From positions 1 through 52,897 of the forward strand of contig NZ_SMKR01000029.1 of assembly GCF_004348725.1 (NCBI RefSeq): a stretch of DNA of 52,897 nt, in the 5' to 3' direction. The translations under genes and the position numbers were made by a program. This DNA is from Kribbella turkmenica. GTDB taxonomy: Bacteria; Actinomycetota; Actinomycetes; Propionibacteriales; Kribbellaceae. Positions 7,088 through 15,809 of this stretch are shown in pieces (the stretch's first letter is position 1; each line of letters begins with the position of its first letter). Under the pieces are notes generated by a model. That model saw only the letters and a list, made by a program, of their open reading frames with translations, was not told where the DNA came from and did not search any database.

Positions 7088-8446
7088 GTGCGGTTCATCC
7101 GGGATCTGGCGACGCTGCTGCGGCGGGGAGATTTCCGGCGGTTGTTCGCGGTCCGGCTGACGTCGCAGTTCGGCGACGGGGTGTTCCAGGTCGCGCTGGC
7201 GTCGTACGTGCTGTTCTCCCCGGAGCGGGCGCCGGACGCGGCCGCGATCGCGGGGTTGTTCGCGGTGGCACTGCTGCCGTACTCCGTCCTCGGCCCGTTC
7301 ACCGGCGTCCTGCTGGACCGGTGGTCACGGCGGCAGATCCTGTTCGGGGCCAACCTCACCCGGGCGGCGCTGGTCGTCGGAATCGGCGCGATCGTTGCGA
7401 TCGGCAACGCGGGAGTGCCGTTCTACCTCGCCGTACTGCTGACCCTCGGAGTCAACCGGTTCCTGCTGTCGGGCCTGTCCGCGGGCCTCCCGCACGTGGT
7501 CGACCGCGACGAGCTGGTGATGGCGAACGCGGTCACGCCGACCTCGGGTACGGCGTCCTTCCTCGTCGGCGGCGGAATCGGTGCCGGGGTCAAGCTGATC
7601 GTCGACTCCGACCTGGCCGTCCTCGGGCTCACGGTCCTCGTGTACACCGCCGCGGCCCTGCTCGCCCTCCGGCTCGGTCGACACCGACTCGGCCCCGACC
7701 TGAACGGTGAGGAGCCCGGCTTCCTCGAGGCGATCCGGACGATCGCGAAGGGCCTGGCCGACGGCGGCCGCCACTTGCGGGAGCGCAGGCAGGCCGCCCT
7801 CGGACTCGCCGCGATCGGCTCGCTGCGGTTCTTCTTCGGGCTCGTCACGGTCGCGATGATCCTGCTGTACCGGAACTACCTCTACGGCCCCGACCGTCTG
7901 GACGATGCCTTCGGCGCGCTCGCCGTCGCGACCGGCGCGGTCGGCGCGGGCCTGTTCCTGGCCGCGCTCGTGACCCCGTGGGCGACCCGAGTGATGACAT
8001 TGCGGCAGTGGATCACGGCGTTGTTCGTCGCGGCCGCGGCGGTGACCGCGATGCCCGGCGGGCTCTACACGCAGCCCGCGCTGATCGCGGCCGGGTTTCT
8101 TACCGGCTTCTGCGCGCAGGGCGTGAAGATCAGCGTCGACACCCTCGTTCAGACGGGTGTCGACGACGTCTACCGCGGCCGGGTGTTCTCCCTCTACGAC
8201 ATGATCTTCAACGTCGGGCAGGTCTCCGCGGCCGCGCTCGGCGCGGTGGTCCTGCCCGACGACGGGAAGTCGTACCCGGTGCTGGCCTTCATCGTGCTCG
8301 GCTTCCTCCTCACCGCGGTCGTGTACGCGCGGCTCAGCCGGGACGGGTCAGGTACCGCGGAGCGCGGTGATGGGCTGAATGGCGGAGGCTTTCCACGCGG
8401 GGTACGTGCCGGCGACCAGGCCGATGAACGCACCCAGCAGGGGTGA
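7088..8446 (+). CDS. Major facilitator superfamily permease
   Basis: 452 residues with about 12 hydrophobic segments. The loop after the second transmembrane helix reads GVLLDRWSRRQILFGANLTR, the MFS motif A (GxxxDRxxRR). The opening FRRLFAVRLTSQFGDGVFQVALASYVLF is typical of the MFS_3-like enterobactin-exporter group. It is likely a drug or metabolite exporter of the inner membrane. The last about 35 residues (GSGTAERGDGLNGGGFPRG onward) are hydrophilic and are read from DNA antisense to the end of the convergent ABC permease gene: the two overlap by 99 bases. The true functional C terminus probably ends near LSRDGSG, and a lost stop codon may have extended it. Confidence 0.88.
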   Translation: MRFIRDLATLLRRGDFRRLFAVRLTSQFGDGVFQVALASYVLFSPERAPDAAAIAGLFAVALLPYSVLGPFTGVLLDRWSRRQILFGANLTRAALVVGIGAIVAIGNAGVPFYLAVLLTLGVNRFLLSGLSAGLPHVVDRDELVMANAVTPTSGTASFLVGGGIGAGVKLIVDSDLAVLGLTVLVYTAAALLALRLGRHRLGPDLNGEEPGFLEAIRTIAKGLADGGRHLRERRQAALGLAAIGSLRFFFGLVTVAMILLYRNYLYGPDRLDDAFGALAVATGAVGAGLFLAALVTPWATRVMTLRQWITALFVAAAAVTAMPGGLYTQPALIAAGFLTGFCAQGVKISVDTLVQTGVDDVYRGRVFSLYDMIFNVGQVSAAALGAVVLPDDGKSYPVLAFIVLGFLLTAVVYARLSRDGSGTAERGDGLNGGGFPRGVRAGDQADERTQQG

Positions 8447-9622
8447 CCCGAACGCGAGCCGGTTGTCCAGGATCGGGGTCCAGTCCCGCACCCACGACAC
8501 TCCCACGGTGAGCAGTACGCCGACCGCCGTGCCGAGCAGACCGCCGAGGAACCCGACGATCACGCTCTCCACCAGGAACTGGATCGCGACATGTCTTCGG
8601 GCCGCGCCGAGCGCCCGGCGGAGGCCGATCTCGGAGATGCGTTCGAGCACCGACAGCAGGGTCACGTTCGCGATGCCGAGGCCGCCGACGAGCAGGGCGA
8701 CCGCACCGAGGAGGAGGAACAGCGCGTTCAGGTCGGACTCGACCCCCTTGCGGACGGCGCCCTGCTTCGGCGGGGCGTCGACGTTCAGGGTGCTCGGGTC
8801 GTTCGGCTGGATCGCGATCGGGGCCTGACCGGCGATCAGCTGGGCCGCGCCGACCTGGGTGCGGATCTCGACGGCGTCCGGTGACTCCAGGTCGTACGCC
8901 GTCTTCGCCGTACCGTTCGGCATGATCACCGCGTCGTTCAGCTCGGCCCGGCCGGAGACGGAGTCGAGGATGCCGATCACCGTGTACGGCTCGTCGCCGA
9001 TGAACACCGCGGGCTGGGAGTCGACCCGGTTGACGCCGAGCCGGCTCGCCGCGTGCTTGCCGAGGACAACCACCTTGTCGGCGCGCCGGTCGTGGCCGGC
9101 GTCGAAGAACCGGCCGGTCCGCAGTACCGCGCGCACCGCGTCGAACAGCCCGGCCGAGCCCGCCATCACCTTCAGCGCGTGCCCGTCCTTCTGGCCGTCC
9201 AGCGCCGCGACACTGCGGACCAGGTCGTCGCCGACGTCCAGCGTGCTCACGGTGCCGGCGGCGTCGACGCCGTTCAGCCGCTGGATCCGGTCGGGCGCGT
9301 CCCAGGGGAGCTGGGTCGCCGCCTCGCCTTCCTGACCACCCTTCTCCTCCGGCTGGACGACGACCCGCGTCGCCGCCGCCAGGTCGAACCGCTGGGTGAT
9401 CTGCCCCGACGCCGTCTGCCCGAGCCCCACCGTCGCCACCAGCGCGGCGATTCCGAGCACGGTCCCCAGCGTGGTCAGGATCAGCCGCGTCGGACGAGCC
9501 GCCACACCAGCCAGCGCCTCGTCCAGCAGGTCTCGTGCTGCCGGTCTGCTTCTGAGGCGCCGGCGGGCGCGGCGTGAGGTGGACGGCCCGCCGGCGGGAT
9601 CCGGGGGGCCTGCTTCGGTCAC
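8348..9622 (-). CDS. ABC transporter permease, MacB/FtsX type
   Basis: About 424 residues. One transmembrane helix near 46-68 (LTTLGTVLGIAALVATVGLG) is followed by a large extracytoplasmic MacB-core-like domain to about 300. Three more helices follow: FLLLGAVALLVGGLGIANV, the segment around VIVGFLGGLLGTAVGVLLTV, and GSPLLGAFIGLVAGTYPA. The FtsX-type cytoplasmic motif ERISEIGLRRALGA is clear. Such permeases use ATP hydrolysis as a mechanotransmitter to move lipoproteins, peptides or drugs from the outer face rather than across the membrane. The GTG at 9622 overlaps the ATPase stop as GTGA (another GTG at 9625 is possible). It is the fourth gene of the operon. Confidence 0.92.
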   Translation of the reverse strand: MTEAGPPDPAGGPSTSRRARRRLRSRPAARDLLDEALAGVAARPTRLILTTLGTVLGIAALVATVGLGQTASGQITQRFDLAAATRVVVQPEEKGGQEGEAATQLPWDAPDRIQRLNGVDAAGTVSTLDVGDDLVRSVAALDGQKDGHALKVMAGSAGLFDAVRAVLRTGRFFDAGHDRRADKVVVLGKHAASRLGVNRVDSQPAVFIGDEPYTVIGILDSVSGRAELNDAVIMPNGTAKTAYDLESPDAVEIRTQVGAAQLIAGQAPIAIQPNDPSTLNVDAPPKQGAVRKGVESDLNALFLLLGAVALLVGGLGIANVTLLSVLERISEIGLRRALGAARRHVAIQFLVESVIVGFLGGLLGTAVGVLLTVGVSWVRDWTPILDNRLAFGSPLLGAFIGLVAGTYPAWKASAIQPITALRGT

Positions 9623-10335
9623 CACTGGAGGGTTCCGTCGACGATGCGGACCTGGCGCTGGGCCCGGCTGCTCACGTGGTCGTCGTGGGTGATGACGGCC
9701 AGCGTCATCCCCTCGTGGTGCAACTCGTCGAACACTTCGAGGATCGCCTCCGCGTTGGCACTGTCCAGGTTGCCGGTCGGTTCGTCCGCGAGCAGCAGGC
9801 TCGGCTCGGCGACCAGCGCCCGCGCGATCGCGACCCGTTGCCGCTCACCGCCGGAGAGCGTGGTCGGCGCGAAGTCCATCCGGTGCGCGAGCCCCACCCG
9901 CTGCAACGCCACCCGTGCCCGCGCCATCCGCTCACGCCGCGGCACTCCGACGTACACCATCGAGAGCGCGACGTTCTCCAGAACGGTCCGGTGGTCGAGC
10001 AGGTGGAACGACTGGAACACGAACCCGATCCGCTCACCCCGCAGTACGGCGCGACGCCGCTCGCGCAGACTCATCGTGTCCACCCCGTCGAGCCGGTAGA
10101 CCCCGCCGGTCGGGTTGTCCAGCAGCCCGAGCAGATGCAGCAGCGTGGACTTCCCCGAGCCCGACGGCCCGACGATCGAGAGGTACTCCCCCTGCCCGAT
10201 GGTCAGGTCGACCTCCCGGATCGCCTGTACTTCGGGCGGCCCGGGAAAGAACCGCCGTACGCCGATCATCTCCACCACCGGAGCCGGCAGGGCAACGGCG
10301 GTCTCGCTCATCCACGTTTCGCTTCGCTCGCTCAT
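9619..10335 (-). CDS. ABC transporter ATP-binding protein, MacB/LolD type
   Basis: 238 residues. Walker A is GPSGSGKST, the signature is LSGGERQRVAIARAL, Walker B is LLLADEPTGNLDS, and the H-loop is AVITHDDH. The Q-loop reads IGFVFQSFHLLDHRTVLENV, characteristic of the LolD/MacB subgroup. It powers the adjacent FtsX-like permease. The ATG at 10335 overlaps the adaptor stop as ATGA, giving translational coupling. A second ATG at 10311 (MSETAVALPAP) is an alternative start and is closer to the family norm. Confidence 0.95.
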   Translation of the reverse strand: MSERSETWMSETAVALPAPVVEMIGVRRFFPGPPEVQAIREVDLTIGQGEYLSIVGPSGSGKSTLLHLLGLLDNPTGGVYRLDGVDTMSLRERRRAVLRGERIGFVFQSFHLLDHRTVLENVALSMVYVGVPRRERMARARVALQRVGLAHRMDFAPTTLSGGERQRVAIARALVAEPSLLLADEPTGNLDSANAEAILEVFDELHHEGMTLAVITHDDHVSSRAQRQVRIVDGTLQW

Positions 10336-11627
10336 GTCCCGACCACCACCTGGTCGCCCTCGGACAGCTTGGCGTCGCCGCTCGGCGTGACCTGGGCGAA
10401 TCCGTCGGCCGACAGCCCGACCGTGACCGGGATCAGCTCGACCTTGCCGTCCCGCAGGACCTCGACCCGCGAGCCACCGTCCGGTCCGGACGACAATGCG
10501 GCCACCGGTACGGCGAGCACCTTGCCGGCCGTGCTCTTGACCGGGATCGTCACCCGGACATTCGCGTCGCGGAACAGCGCGAGTTGCTTCGCCGTCAGCG
10601 TGTTCGGGGCGACCACGACGTCGTACTGGTCGCCGTTCCGGGTGATCCGGCGGACCTTGCCGGCCACCGCGGTCCCCTCACCGAGGTCGAGGGTCGCGGC
10701 CATGCCGGCCTTCAGTCGCTCGGCTGTCTGCGCGTCGACCTTCACCGTGACGACGAGTGCGGCCCCGCTGGCGGACATGACCACGCCGTTCACGGTCCCG
10801 CCGCGCTCGACCTTCACGTCGTCGACCCGGCGCGGAAGCGTCTTCACGTAGACGACCTCCGACACCGGCAGCGGCGTACCGGCCTTGAACTCGGCCTCGT
10901 ACAGCGCTTCCTGCGCGTCGGCCAGGTTCTCCTCGGCGTCGTCGACGGCGCCCTGCTGCACGGAGGTGTCCTTCGCCTTCGCGTCCTTGGCCTGCTTCAA
11001 CTGGGCCTTCGCCTGCCGGAGAGCGTTCTTCATCTGGTCGACGGTCTTGTCCGCCTGGTCGACGGCCTGGCGGAGTGGCTCCGACGGCTCCGGCGCGTCG
11101 TACCCGGCCTTCTCGTAGAGCCGCTCGACCGCCCGCGAGGTGTCGGTGTCGTACTCGTCGTCGACCTCGCCCGGGTCCAGGCCGAGCCGGTCCAGCGTCT
11201 GCTCGAGCTGGAGTACGTCGGGCCCCTGGCTGCCCGGCGACAGCGTCCGATACATCGGCAGTACGCCGGCCAGCCCGATGACCGGCCGACCGGTGATCTC
11301 GAGCAGCGCCTTGCCCTCGGTGATGGTCGAGCCGACCGTCGGGACCTTGCCCGTCACGATCGCCGGCGTGTTCAGGCCGCTGGTCTCCACCCGGAGGTTC
11401 ACCGCGCCGTCGAACGAGGCGTCGCCCCGGCCGACGACCTTGCTGGACAGTGCCTTCTTCTCCACCGGCACGGTGATCTGGGACGCCTTCGGGGCCGCGG
11501 TCTTCGCGGCCGCGTCCTCCGGCGAGGTGATCCGGGTGCCGGCGGCCACGCCCACTCCGAGCGAGACCGCGGCGACCGCGGAGACGCCGACCAGCACCCG
11601 GCGGCGGGACCTGGGCGAAGCGGTCAC
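10332..11627 (-). CDS. HlyD/MacA-like adaptor with peptidoglycan-binding-like segment
   Basis: 431 residues. A single N-terminal membrane anchor (about 11-30) is followed by a beta segment with ITEGKALLEITGRPVI. The stretch SPGSQGPDVLQLEQTLDRLGL (about 130-150) continues to YEKAGYD and matches a peptidoglycan-binding type 1 repeat. An Ala/Lys/Gln-rich coiled coil covers about 182-247. The rest is a barrel and membrane-proximal domain (GGTVNGVVMSASGAALVVTV, TAVAGKVRRI, VLAVPVAAL, GDQVVVGT). In this family the adaptor links the ABC transporter to the outer envelope. Here, with no outer membrane, it may anchor the pump to the wall. GTG 11627 overlaps the lipoprotein stop as GTGA. Confidence 0.9.
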   Translation of the reverse strand: MTASPRSRRRVLVGVSAVAAVSLGVGVAAGTRITSPEDAAAKTAAPKASQITVPVEKKALSSKVVGRGDASFDGAVNLRVETSGLNTPAIVTGKVPTVGSTITEGKALLEITGRPVIGLAGVLPMYRTLSPGSQGPDVLQLEQTLDRLGLDPGEVDDEYDTDTSRAVERLYEKAGYDAPEPSEPLRQAVDQADKTVDQMKNALRQAKAQLKQAKDAKAKDTSVQQGAVDDAEENLADAQEALYEAEFKAGTPLPVSEVVYVKTLPRRVDDVKVERGGTVNGVVMSASGAALVVTVKVDAQTAERLKAGMAATLDLGEGTAVAGKVRRITRNGDQYDVVVAPNTLTAKQLALFRDANVRVTIPVKSTAGKVLAVPVAALSSGPDGGSRVEVLRDGKVELIPVTVGLSADGFAQVTPSGDAKLSEGDQVVVGT

Positions 11628-12685
11628 CGGTTCGCCATTCCGTCGCGGTACGCCTCGAGCTCGGCCTTGTGCTGCTCGACGAACTCCTTCTCCTGCTCCC
11701 ACTGCACCGTCTTGTACGGCTCGTCGTACACCTTGGCCCGGCACTTCTGGTCGGCCACCGCCAGATCGATCTCGAACTTCCGCAGCTCGGCCAGCTTGGC
11801 CGCGTCGACCTTGTCGAACGACGGCGGGCCCTTCACGGTCTTGCCCGGGCCGCTGCTGTTCGGCTGGTTCCCGGTCAGCTCGTCGAGCTTCTGGCTGACC
11901 TTCTCCCGCGGCTCGTCGATCTTCTTGTAGCCGGCCTGGCCGGCCTCGGCCAGGCAGTCGGCCCACGCGGTGGTCGCGTCGACCACCCGCTGGTCGTCCT
12001 CGATCCGCTTCGCGAGCGCCTCGATGTCCTTGAACAGGTTGTCGTACTTCTTGAACTCGGCCTCGCGGTCCTCGCCCTTGCCGTAGACCTCCTGGACGGC
12101 CTTGCCCCGGCAGCCGAGGTCCATCTGGCCGCTGTTCTTCGGGCCCGTCCCCTCCTTGGGGGCGATCACCACCGCGCCGTTCGCGGTCGCGTTCGGTCCG
12201 TTGAGGGCCTTGTCGTACGCCTTCTGCGCGGCCGGCGAGAGCGCGTTGCGGATCTTCGTGTTCGGGTTGTCGCCGTCGTCGGCGCCGGCCTTGGACCAGT
12301 CGATCGTGCTGATGCCGTAGCCGTACTGCTCGGCGAACTTGTCCGGCGGCAGGTTGAAGGCCTCGTCGAACTTGCCCTTCGGCTGCGACTCCGGCGGGAC
12401 CGGGACGTACTCGAACCCGGCGGCCTTCATGCAGGCCGCGGTCCCGTCCTCGACCTTGCGCTGCTTGGCGAGCTCCTCCTCCGACGACCCGTCCCCGCCG
12501 CCGACCCGGACCGCCATCCGCATCCCGCCACCGGACGAGTTGACGAACCCCTCACCCATGTACTCCGCGAGCGGGCTCTTGTCACTTTTCTGATCACCGG
12601 CCGCCGCGTCCGGGTCATTCGAGTTTCCACAGCCGGCCAGCGCGAGCACGGCGACGACGGCGAGTGCTGTTCGTGAGGTTCTCAT
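11624..12685 (-). CDS. Lipoprotein with a four-cysteine repeat, first gene of the ABC efflux operon
   Basis: 353 residues. The signal peptide ends in a lipobox LALAGC (Cys19), so the protein is membrane-anchored by a lipid on the outer face. The mature part is hydrophilic and has four more cysteines: C85 (ACMKAAGFEY), C192 (LGCRGKAV), C244 (ADCLAEAGQAGY) and C315 (DQKCRAKVY). They form two C-x-x-AG / C pairs, suggesting a tandem repeat. The same layout is seen in the ectodomain of the kinase encoded by the divergent operon. No named family is recognised. It is first in the operon with adaptor, ATPase and permease, so it is likely a substrate-binding or sensing partner of that pump. Confidence 0.85.
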   Translation of the reverse strand: MRTSRTALAVVAVLALAGCGNSNDPDAAAGDQKSDKSPLAEYMGEGFVNSSGGGMRMAVRVGGGDGSSEEELAKQRKVEDGTAACMKAAGFEYVPVPPESQPKGKFDEAFNLPPDKFAEQYGYGISTIDWSKAGADDGDNPNTKIRNALSPAAQKAYDKALNGPNATANGAVVIAPKEGTGPKNSGQMDLGCRGKAVQEVYGKGEDREAEFKKYDNLFKDIEALAKRIEDDQRVVDATTAWADCLAEAGQAGYKKIDEPREKVSQKLDELTGNQPNSSGPGKTVKGPPSFDKVDAAKLAELRKFEIDLAVADQKCRAKVYDEPYKTVQWEQEKEFVEQHKAELEAYRDGMANR

Positions 12686-12710
12686 GGCTGTGGAGCGTGC
12701 CGCCGGAGCG

Positions 12711-12782
12711 GTGAAGAACCTGTGAAGGAGCCGTTTGCACCCGATGCTCTCAGCCGATCTTCATCGGATTCTCAAGATCTTC
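12711..12782. promoter_or_regulatory. Direct-repeat sites in the divergent promoter of the pump and two-component operons
   Basis: GTGAA occurs at 12711-12715 and 12722-12726, exactly 11 bases apart (TTCAC read on the minus strand, as in PHO-box-like half-sites). Nearer the regulator gene, two adjacent 11-mers of the form TCA-N6-TC (12761-12771 and 12772-12782) are present. Direct repeats at one helical turn are the usual target of OmpR-family regulators, so these may be autoregulatory sites of the adjacent regulator. Confidence 0.5.
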
Positions 12783-12798
12783 GGCGACATTGATCGGT

Positions 12799-13506
12799 AT
12801 GCCAGCCCGGATTCTTGTCGCGGAAGACGATCTGAAGCAGGCGGAGCTGATCCGGCGGTATCTCGAGCGGGAGGGCCATCTGACCGTCGTCGTGCACGAC
12901 GGGCGGGCCGCGATCGACGAGGCCCGCCGGCGCAGCCCGGACCTGCTGGTGCTCGACGTGATGATGCCCAAGGTCGACGGCCTGGACGTGTGCCGGGTGC
13001 TGCGGGCCGATGGTGAGGTGCCGATCATCATGCTGACCGCCCGGTCCACCGAGGACGACCTGCTGCTCGGCCTCGACCTGGGCGCGGACGACTACCTGAC
13101 CAAGCCGTACAACCCGCGGGAGCTGGTCGCCCGGGTCCGGACCGTGCTGCGGCGTACCCGCAGCCGGGCCGAGGGCCAGGTGTACCGGGTCGGCGAGCTG
13201 GAGATCGACCCGATCCGGCACGAGGTCCGGCTGGCCGGCCGCCTGGTCGAGGTGACGCCGGCGGAGTTCAAGATCCTGGCCTGCCTGGCGGCCTCCCCCG
13301 GGCGGGCGTTCTCCCGGCAGCAGCTGCTCGAGCACGCGTTCGGGTTCGACCACTACGTGTTCGACCGGACGATCGACGTCCACGTGATGAACCTCCGGAA
13401 GAAGATCGAGCCGTCCCCGGGCACGCCGGCGTACCTGAAGACCGTGTACGGCGTGGGCTACAAGCTCGCCGACGCGACCACGGTGGTGGCCTCCGATGCG
13501 CCGTAG
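12799..13506 (+). CDS. OmpR-family response regulator
   Basis: 235 residues. The receiver domain has the acidic pocket ED-D near residues 9-11, the phosphoacceptor D53 in LVLDVMMPKVDG, T/S in MLTARS and the switch lysine in DYLTKPYNPRE. The C-terminal winged helix (VTPAEFKILACLAASPGRAFSRQQLLEHAFG ... VDVHVMNLRKKIEP-like, with DVHVMNLRKKIE seen) is the OmpR DNA-binding domain. ATG 12799 starts MPARILVAEDD; a TTG at 12790 is in frame but less likely, and there is no strong ribosome site. Its stop overlaps the kinase start by 11 bases. It lies divergent from the lipoprotein/ABC operon, which is its probable target. Confidence 0.93.
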   Translation: MPARILVAEDDLKQAELIRRYLEREGHLTVVVHDGRAAIDEARRRSPDLLVLDVMMPKVDGLDVCRVLRADGEVPIIMLTARSTEDDLLLGLDLGADDYLTKPYNPRELVARVRTVLRRTRSRAEGQVYRVGELEIDPIRHEVRLAGRLVEVTPAEFKILACLAASPGRAFSRQQLLEHAFGFDHYVFDRTIDVHVMNLRKKIEPSPGTPAYLKTVYGVGYKLADATTVVASDAP

Positions 13507-15352
13507 CGTGCTCGTCCGGTTCCTCGGACTGTCCCTCGCGGTCGCGCTCGGTGCGGTGATCGCGACCGCGGTGATCGCGACCTACAGCACCTCGGAGCAG
13601 TTGCAAGGCGAGATCGACGCGAACACGGGCCAACTGCAGGTCGACGGCCGGATCTACGCCGCGCTGGCGGAGTACGCCGCGGATCACCCGACCTGGAGTG
13701 AAGTCGACAAACTGGTCAACGAGCTGGCCGACGACCTGGGCCGCCGGGTCGCGCTGACCGAGCCGGACGGCAGCGTCATCGCCGACTCGGCCCGGGTGTT
13801 CGGCGCCGGCCCCGAACTCCCGTCGGTACCGGCGGCGACGATCGACGCGAGCAGCGATGGGATGGGGAAATTCGCCGGGTCCGTCAGCGTGGTCTCCGGT
13901 CGCAAGGCAGCAGCTGCCGGGAAGGCGAACGATCCCGTGATGACGGCCGCGGTGGCACCGCCGTACCCGAACTACCTCGAGTGGGGCTTCACCGACGAGG
14001 AGCTCGAGGAGCGGCAGCGACTGGCCGAGAAGGCGGCCACGTGCTACCGCGCGCAGGGCAAGGTCGCCACCGTGTCCAGCGGCGGCCGGAACACCCCCCA
14101 GGTCGTGGTGGAGAACGGCAAGACCGTCAACGGCACAACGGTGATGGAGATCTCCAAGCCGATCCTGGACAAGTGCACGCCGCCCGAGCTGAGAGCGCCG
14201 AGCGCCAAGGCGAAGGTCGTGAACGACGACGAGATCCGGCGCGCGACCGCCTGCCTCGACGCCGCCGGGGAGAAGTACGGCATCACCGAGGTCGACGGGC
14301 TGAAGTATGTCGAACCGCCGAAGGACGAGCTGATGAGCGAGACGCTCGCCCGCTGCACGTCCGAGGCGCGGTCGCAGGCGCTGGCGCCGTACGTCGCTCC
14401 GGCGGCCAAGCTCTACCTGGGTGAGAAGAGCACGTTCAACGTGTTCTCCGGTGAGGGCATGCTGCGGACCGCGGCCACAGCGCTCGGGGTGCTGCTGATC
14501 GCGGCGCTGGTAATGGTGTTCGCCGGGCGGCGCCTGGTCCGGCCGATCGTCGCACTGACCGGGGCGGCGCAGCGGATGCGGAACGGCGACCACGCGGCCC
14601 GGGTGCCGGTGACCGGCAAGGACGAGGTGTCCCGGCTCGGGCACGCGTTCAATGCGATGGCGGAGTCGATCCAGCGGCACGACCACCAGCGGAAGGCGAT
14701 GGTGAGCGACGTCGCGCACGAGTTGCGGACCCCACTGGCCAACATCAAGGGGTACCTGGTCGCGTCCGAGGACGGCGTCGTACCGCTGGATCGTGAACTT
14801 GTGAGTTCGCTGCTGGAGGAGACGGGGCTGCTGGAGCACCTCGTCGCCGACCTGCAGGACCTGGCGCTGGCCGACGCCGGCATGCTCCGGATGCATCCGG
14901 CGCCGCGCGATCTGTCCGAGCTGGCGCAGCAGGTGGTGTCCGCGCACCGGCCGGCGGCTGAGTCGGCCGGGGTTTCCCTGACGGCCGAGGTCCACGGGCC
15001 GGCAACGGCGTCCGTCGACAGCGCCCGGATCCGCCAGGCGCTCGGCAACCTGGTGTCGAACGCGATCCGCTTCACGCCGTCCGGTGGTCGTGTGGTTCTC
15101 GGCGTACGAGGGATTGCCGACGGCTACAACCTGACCGTCACGGACAACGGCACCGGCATCGCCGACGAGCATCTCCCGCATCTGTTCGACCGCTTCTACC
15201 GCGCCGAGCAGTCCCGCAGCCGGACGACGGGCGGCAGCGGACTCGGCCTGGCCATCACCAAGCATCTGGCCGAGGCCCACGGCGGCCGGATCACGGTCAG
15301 CAGCCGGCTCGGTTCCGGGTCCGCCTTCACGATCTGGATCCCGGCTGGCTAA
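13496..15352 (+). CDS. Sensor histidine kinase with a four-cysteine ectodomain
   Basis: 618 residues. Transmembrane helices lie at about 9-30 and 325-345, bracketing a large extracytoplasmic domain. A HAMP domain follows (GRRLVRPIVALTGAAQRMRNGD), then HisKA with H408 in SDVAHELRTPL, and a HATPase domain with NLVSNAIRFTP, DNGTGI and GSGLGLAI. The ectodomain carries four cysteines: C183 (ATCYRAQGK), C227 (LDKCTPP), C253 (TACLDAAGEKYG) and C287 (LARCTSEA). Their order and the C-x-x-AG-x-x-Y motif match the lipoprotein of the divergent operon. It is co-transcribed with the response regulator and probably senses an envelope condition relevant to the pump. Confidence 0.93.
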   Translation: MRRSVLVRFLGLSLAVALGAVIATAVIATYSTSEQLQGEIDANTGQLQVDGRIYAALAEYAADHPTWSEVDKLVNELADDLGRRVALTEPDGSVIADSARVFGAGPELPSVPAATIDASSDGMGKFAGSVSVVSGRKAAAAGKANDPVMTAAVAPPYPNYLEWGFTDEELEERQRLAEKAATCYRAQGKVATVSSGGRNTPQVVVENGKTVNGTTVMEISKPILDKCTPPELRAPSAKAKVVNDDEIRRATACLDAAGEKYGITEVDGLKYVEPPKDELMSETLARCTSEARSQALAPYVAPAAKLYLGEKSTFNVFSGEGMLRTAATALGVLLIAALVMVFAGRRLVRPIVALTGAAQRMRNGDHAARVPVTGKDEVSRLGHAFNAMAESIQRHDHQRKAMVSDVAHELRTPLANIKGYLVASEDGVVPLDRELVSSLLEETGLLEHLVADLQDLALADAGMLRMHPAPRDLSELAQQVVSAHRPAAESAGVSLTAEVHGPATASVDSARIRQALGNLVSNAIRFTPSGGRVVLGVRGIADGYNLTVTDNGTGIADEHLPHLFDRFYRAEQSRSRTTGGSGLGLAITKHLAEAHGGRITVSSRLGSGSAFTIWIPAG

Positions 15353-15362
15353 CCTCGCGGTT

Positions 15363-15785
15363 GTGGCTGCCCGGAAGGCGCGCGTCGCCGACGTGCACGA
15401 GATCGCACGGTCGATGCCGCACGTCACCGTCTGGGAGCGGGACGACGGGACGAACCGGCCTGTCTACCAGGTCGGCGGGAAGTCGTTCGTGTTCTTCCGG
15501 ACCGCGCGGCCGGACGCCTTCGACCCGGACACCGGCGAGCGGTACGACGACGTGATCATGATCTGGGTCGAGTCCGAGGAGGAGAAGCTCGCGCTGGTGT
15601 CGGACGAGTCGAACCCGTTCTTCACCACCCCGCACTTCGACGGCCACCCGTCGGTCCTCGTCCGCGCCAGCGAGCTCGGCGGCCTCAGCAGGCAGGAGCT
15701 CACCGAAATCATCCAGGACGCCTGGCTCTCCCGCGCCTCGAACCGCCGCGCCACGACATGGCTCGAGGAACACCGCCTCGGCTGA
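15363..15785 (+). CDS. MmcQ/YjbR-family protein
   Basis: 140 residues beginning at GTG 15363, 10 bases after the kinase stop. ADVHEIARSMPHVTVWE, followed by YQVGGKSFVFFR, EEKLALVSDESNPFFTTPHFDGHPSVLVR and ELTEIIQDAWLSRAS, matches the MmcQ/YjbR-like fold (CyaY-like DNA-binding type). The family is widespread and has no agreed function. It may be expressed by read-through from the two-component operon, but nothing in the sequence ties it functionally to the kinase. Confidence 0.8.
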   Translation: MAARKARVADVHEIARSMPHVTVWERDDGTNRPVYQVGGKSFVFFRTARPDAFDPDTGERYDDVIMIWVESEEEKLALVSDESNPFFTTPHFDGHPSVLVRASELGGLSRQELTEIIQDAWLSRASNRRATTWLEEHRLG

Positions 15786-15809
15786 CCTTCCGCTGTCACA
15801 CTGAGCGCT

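Noticed and set aside
13268..15427. 719-codon open frame on the minus strand
   Set aside because: Antisense to the regulator and histidine kinase, which have complete motifs; GC-driven shadow.
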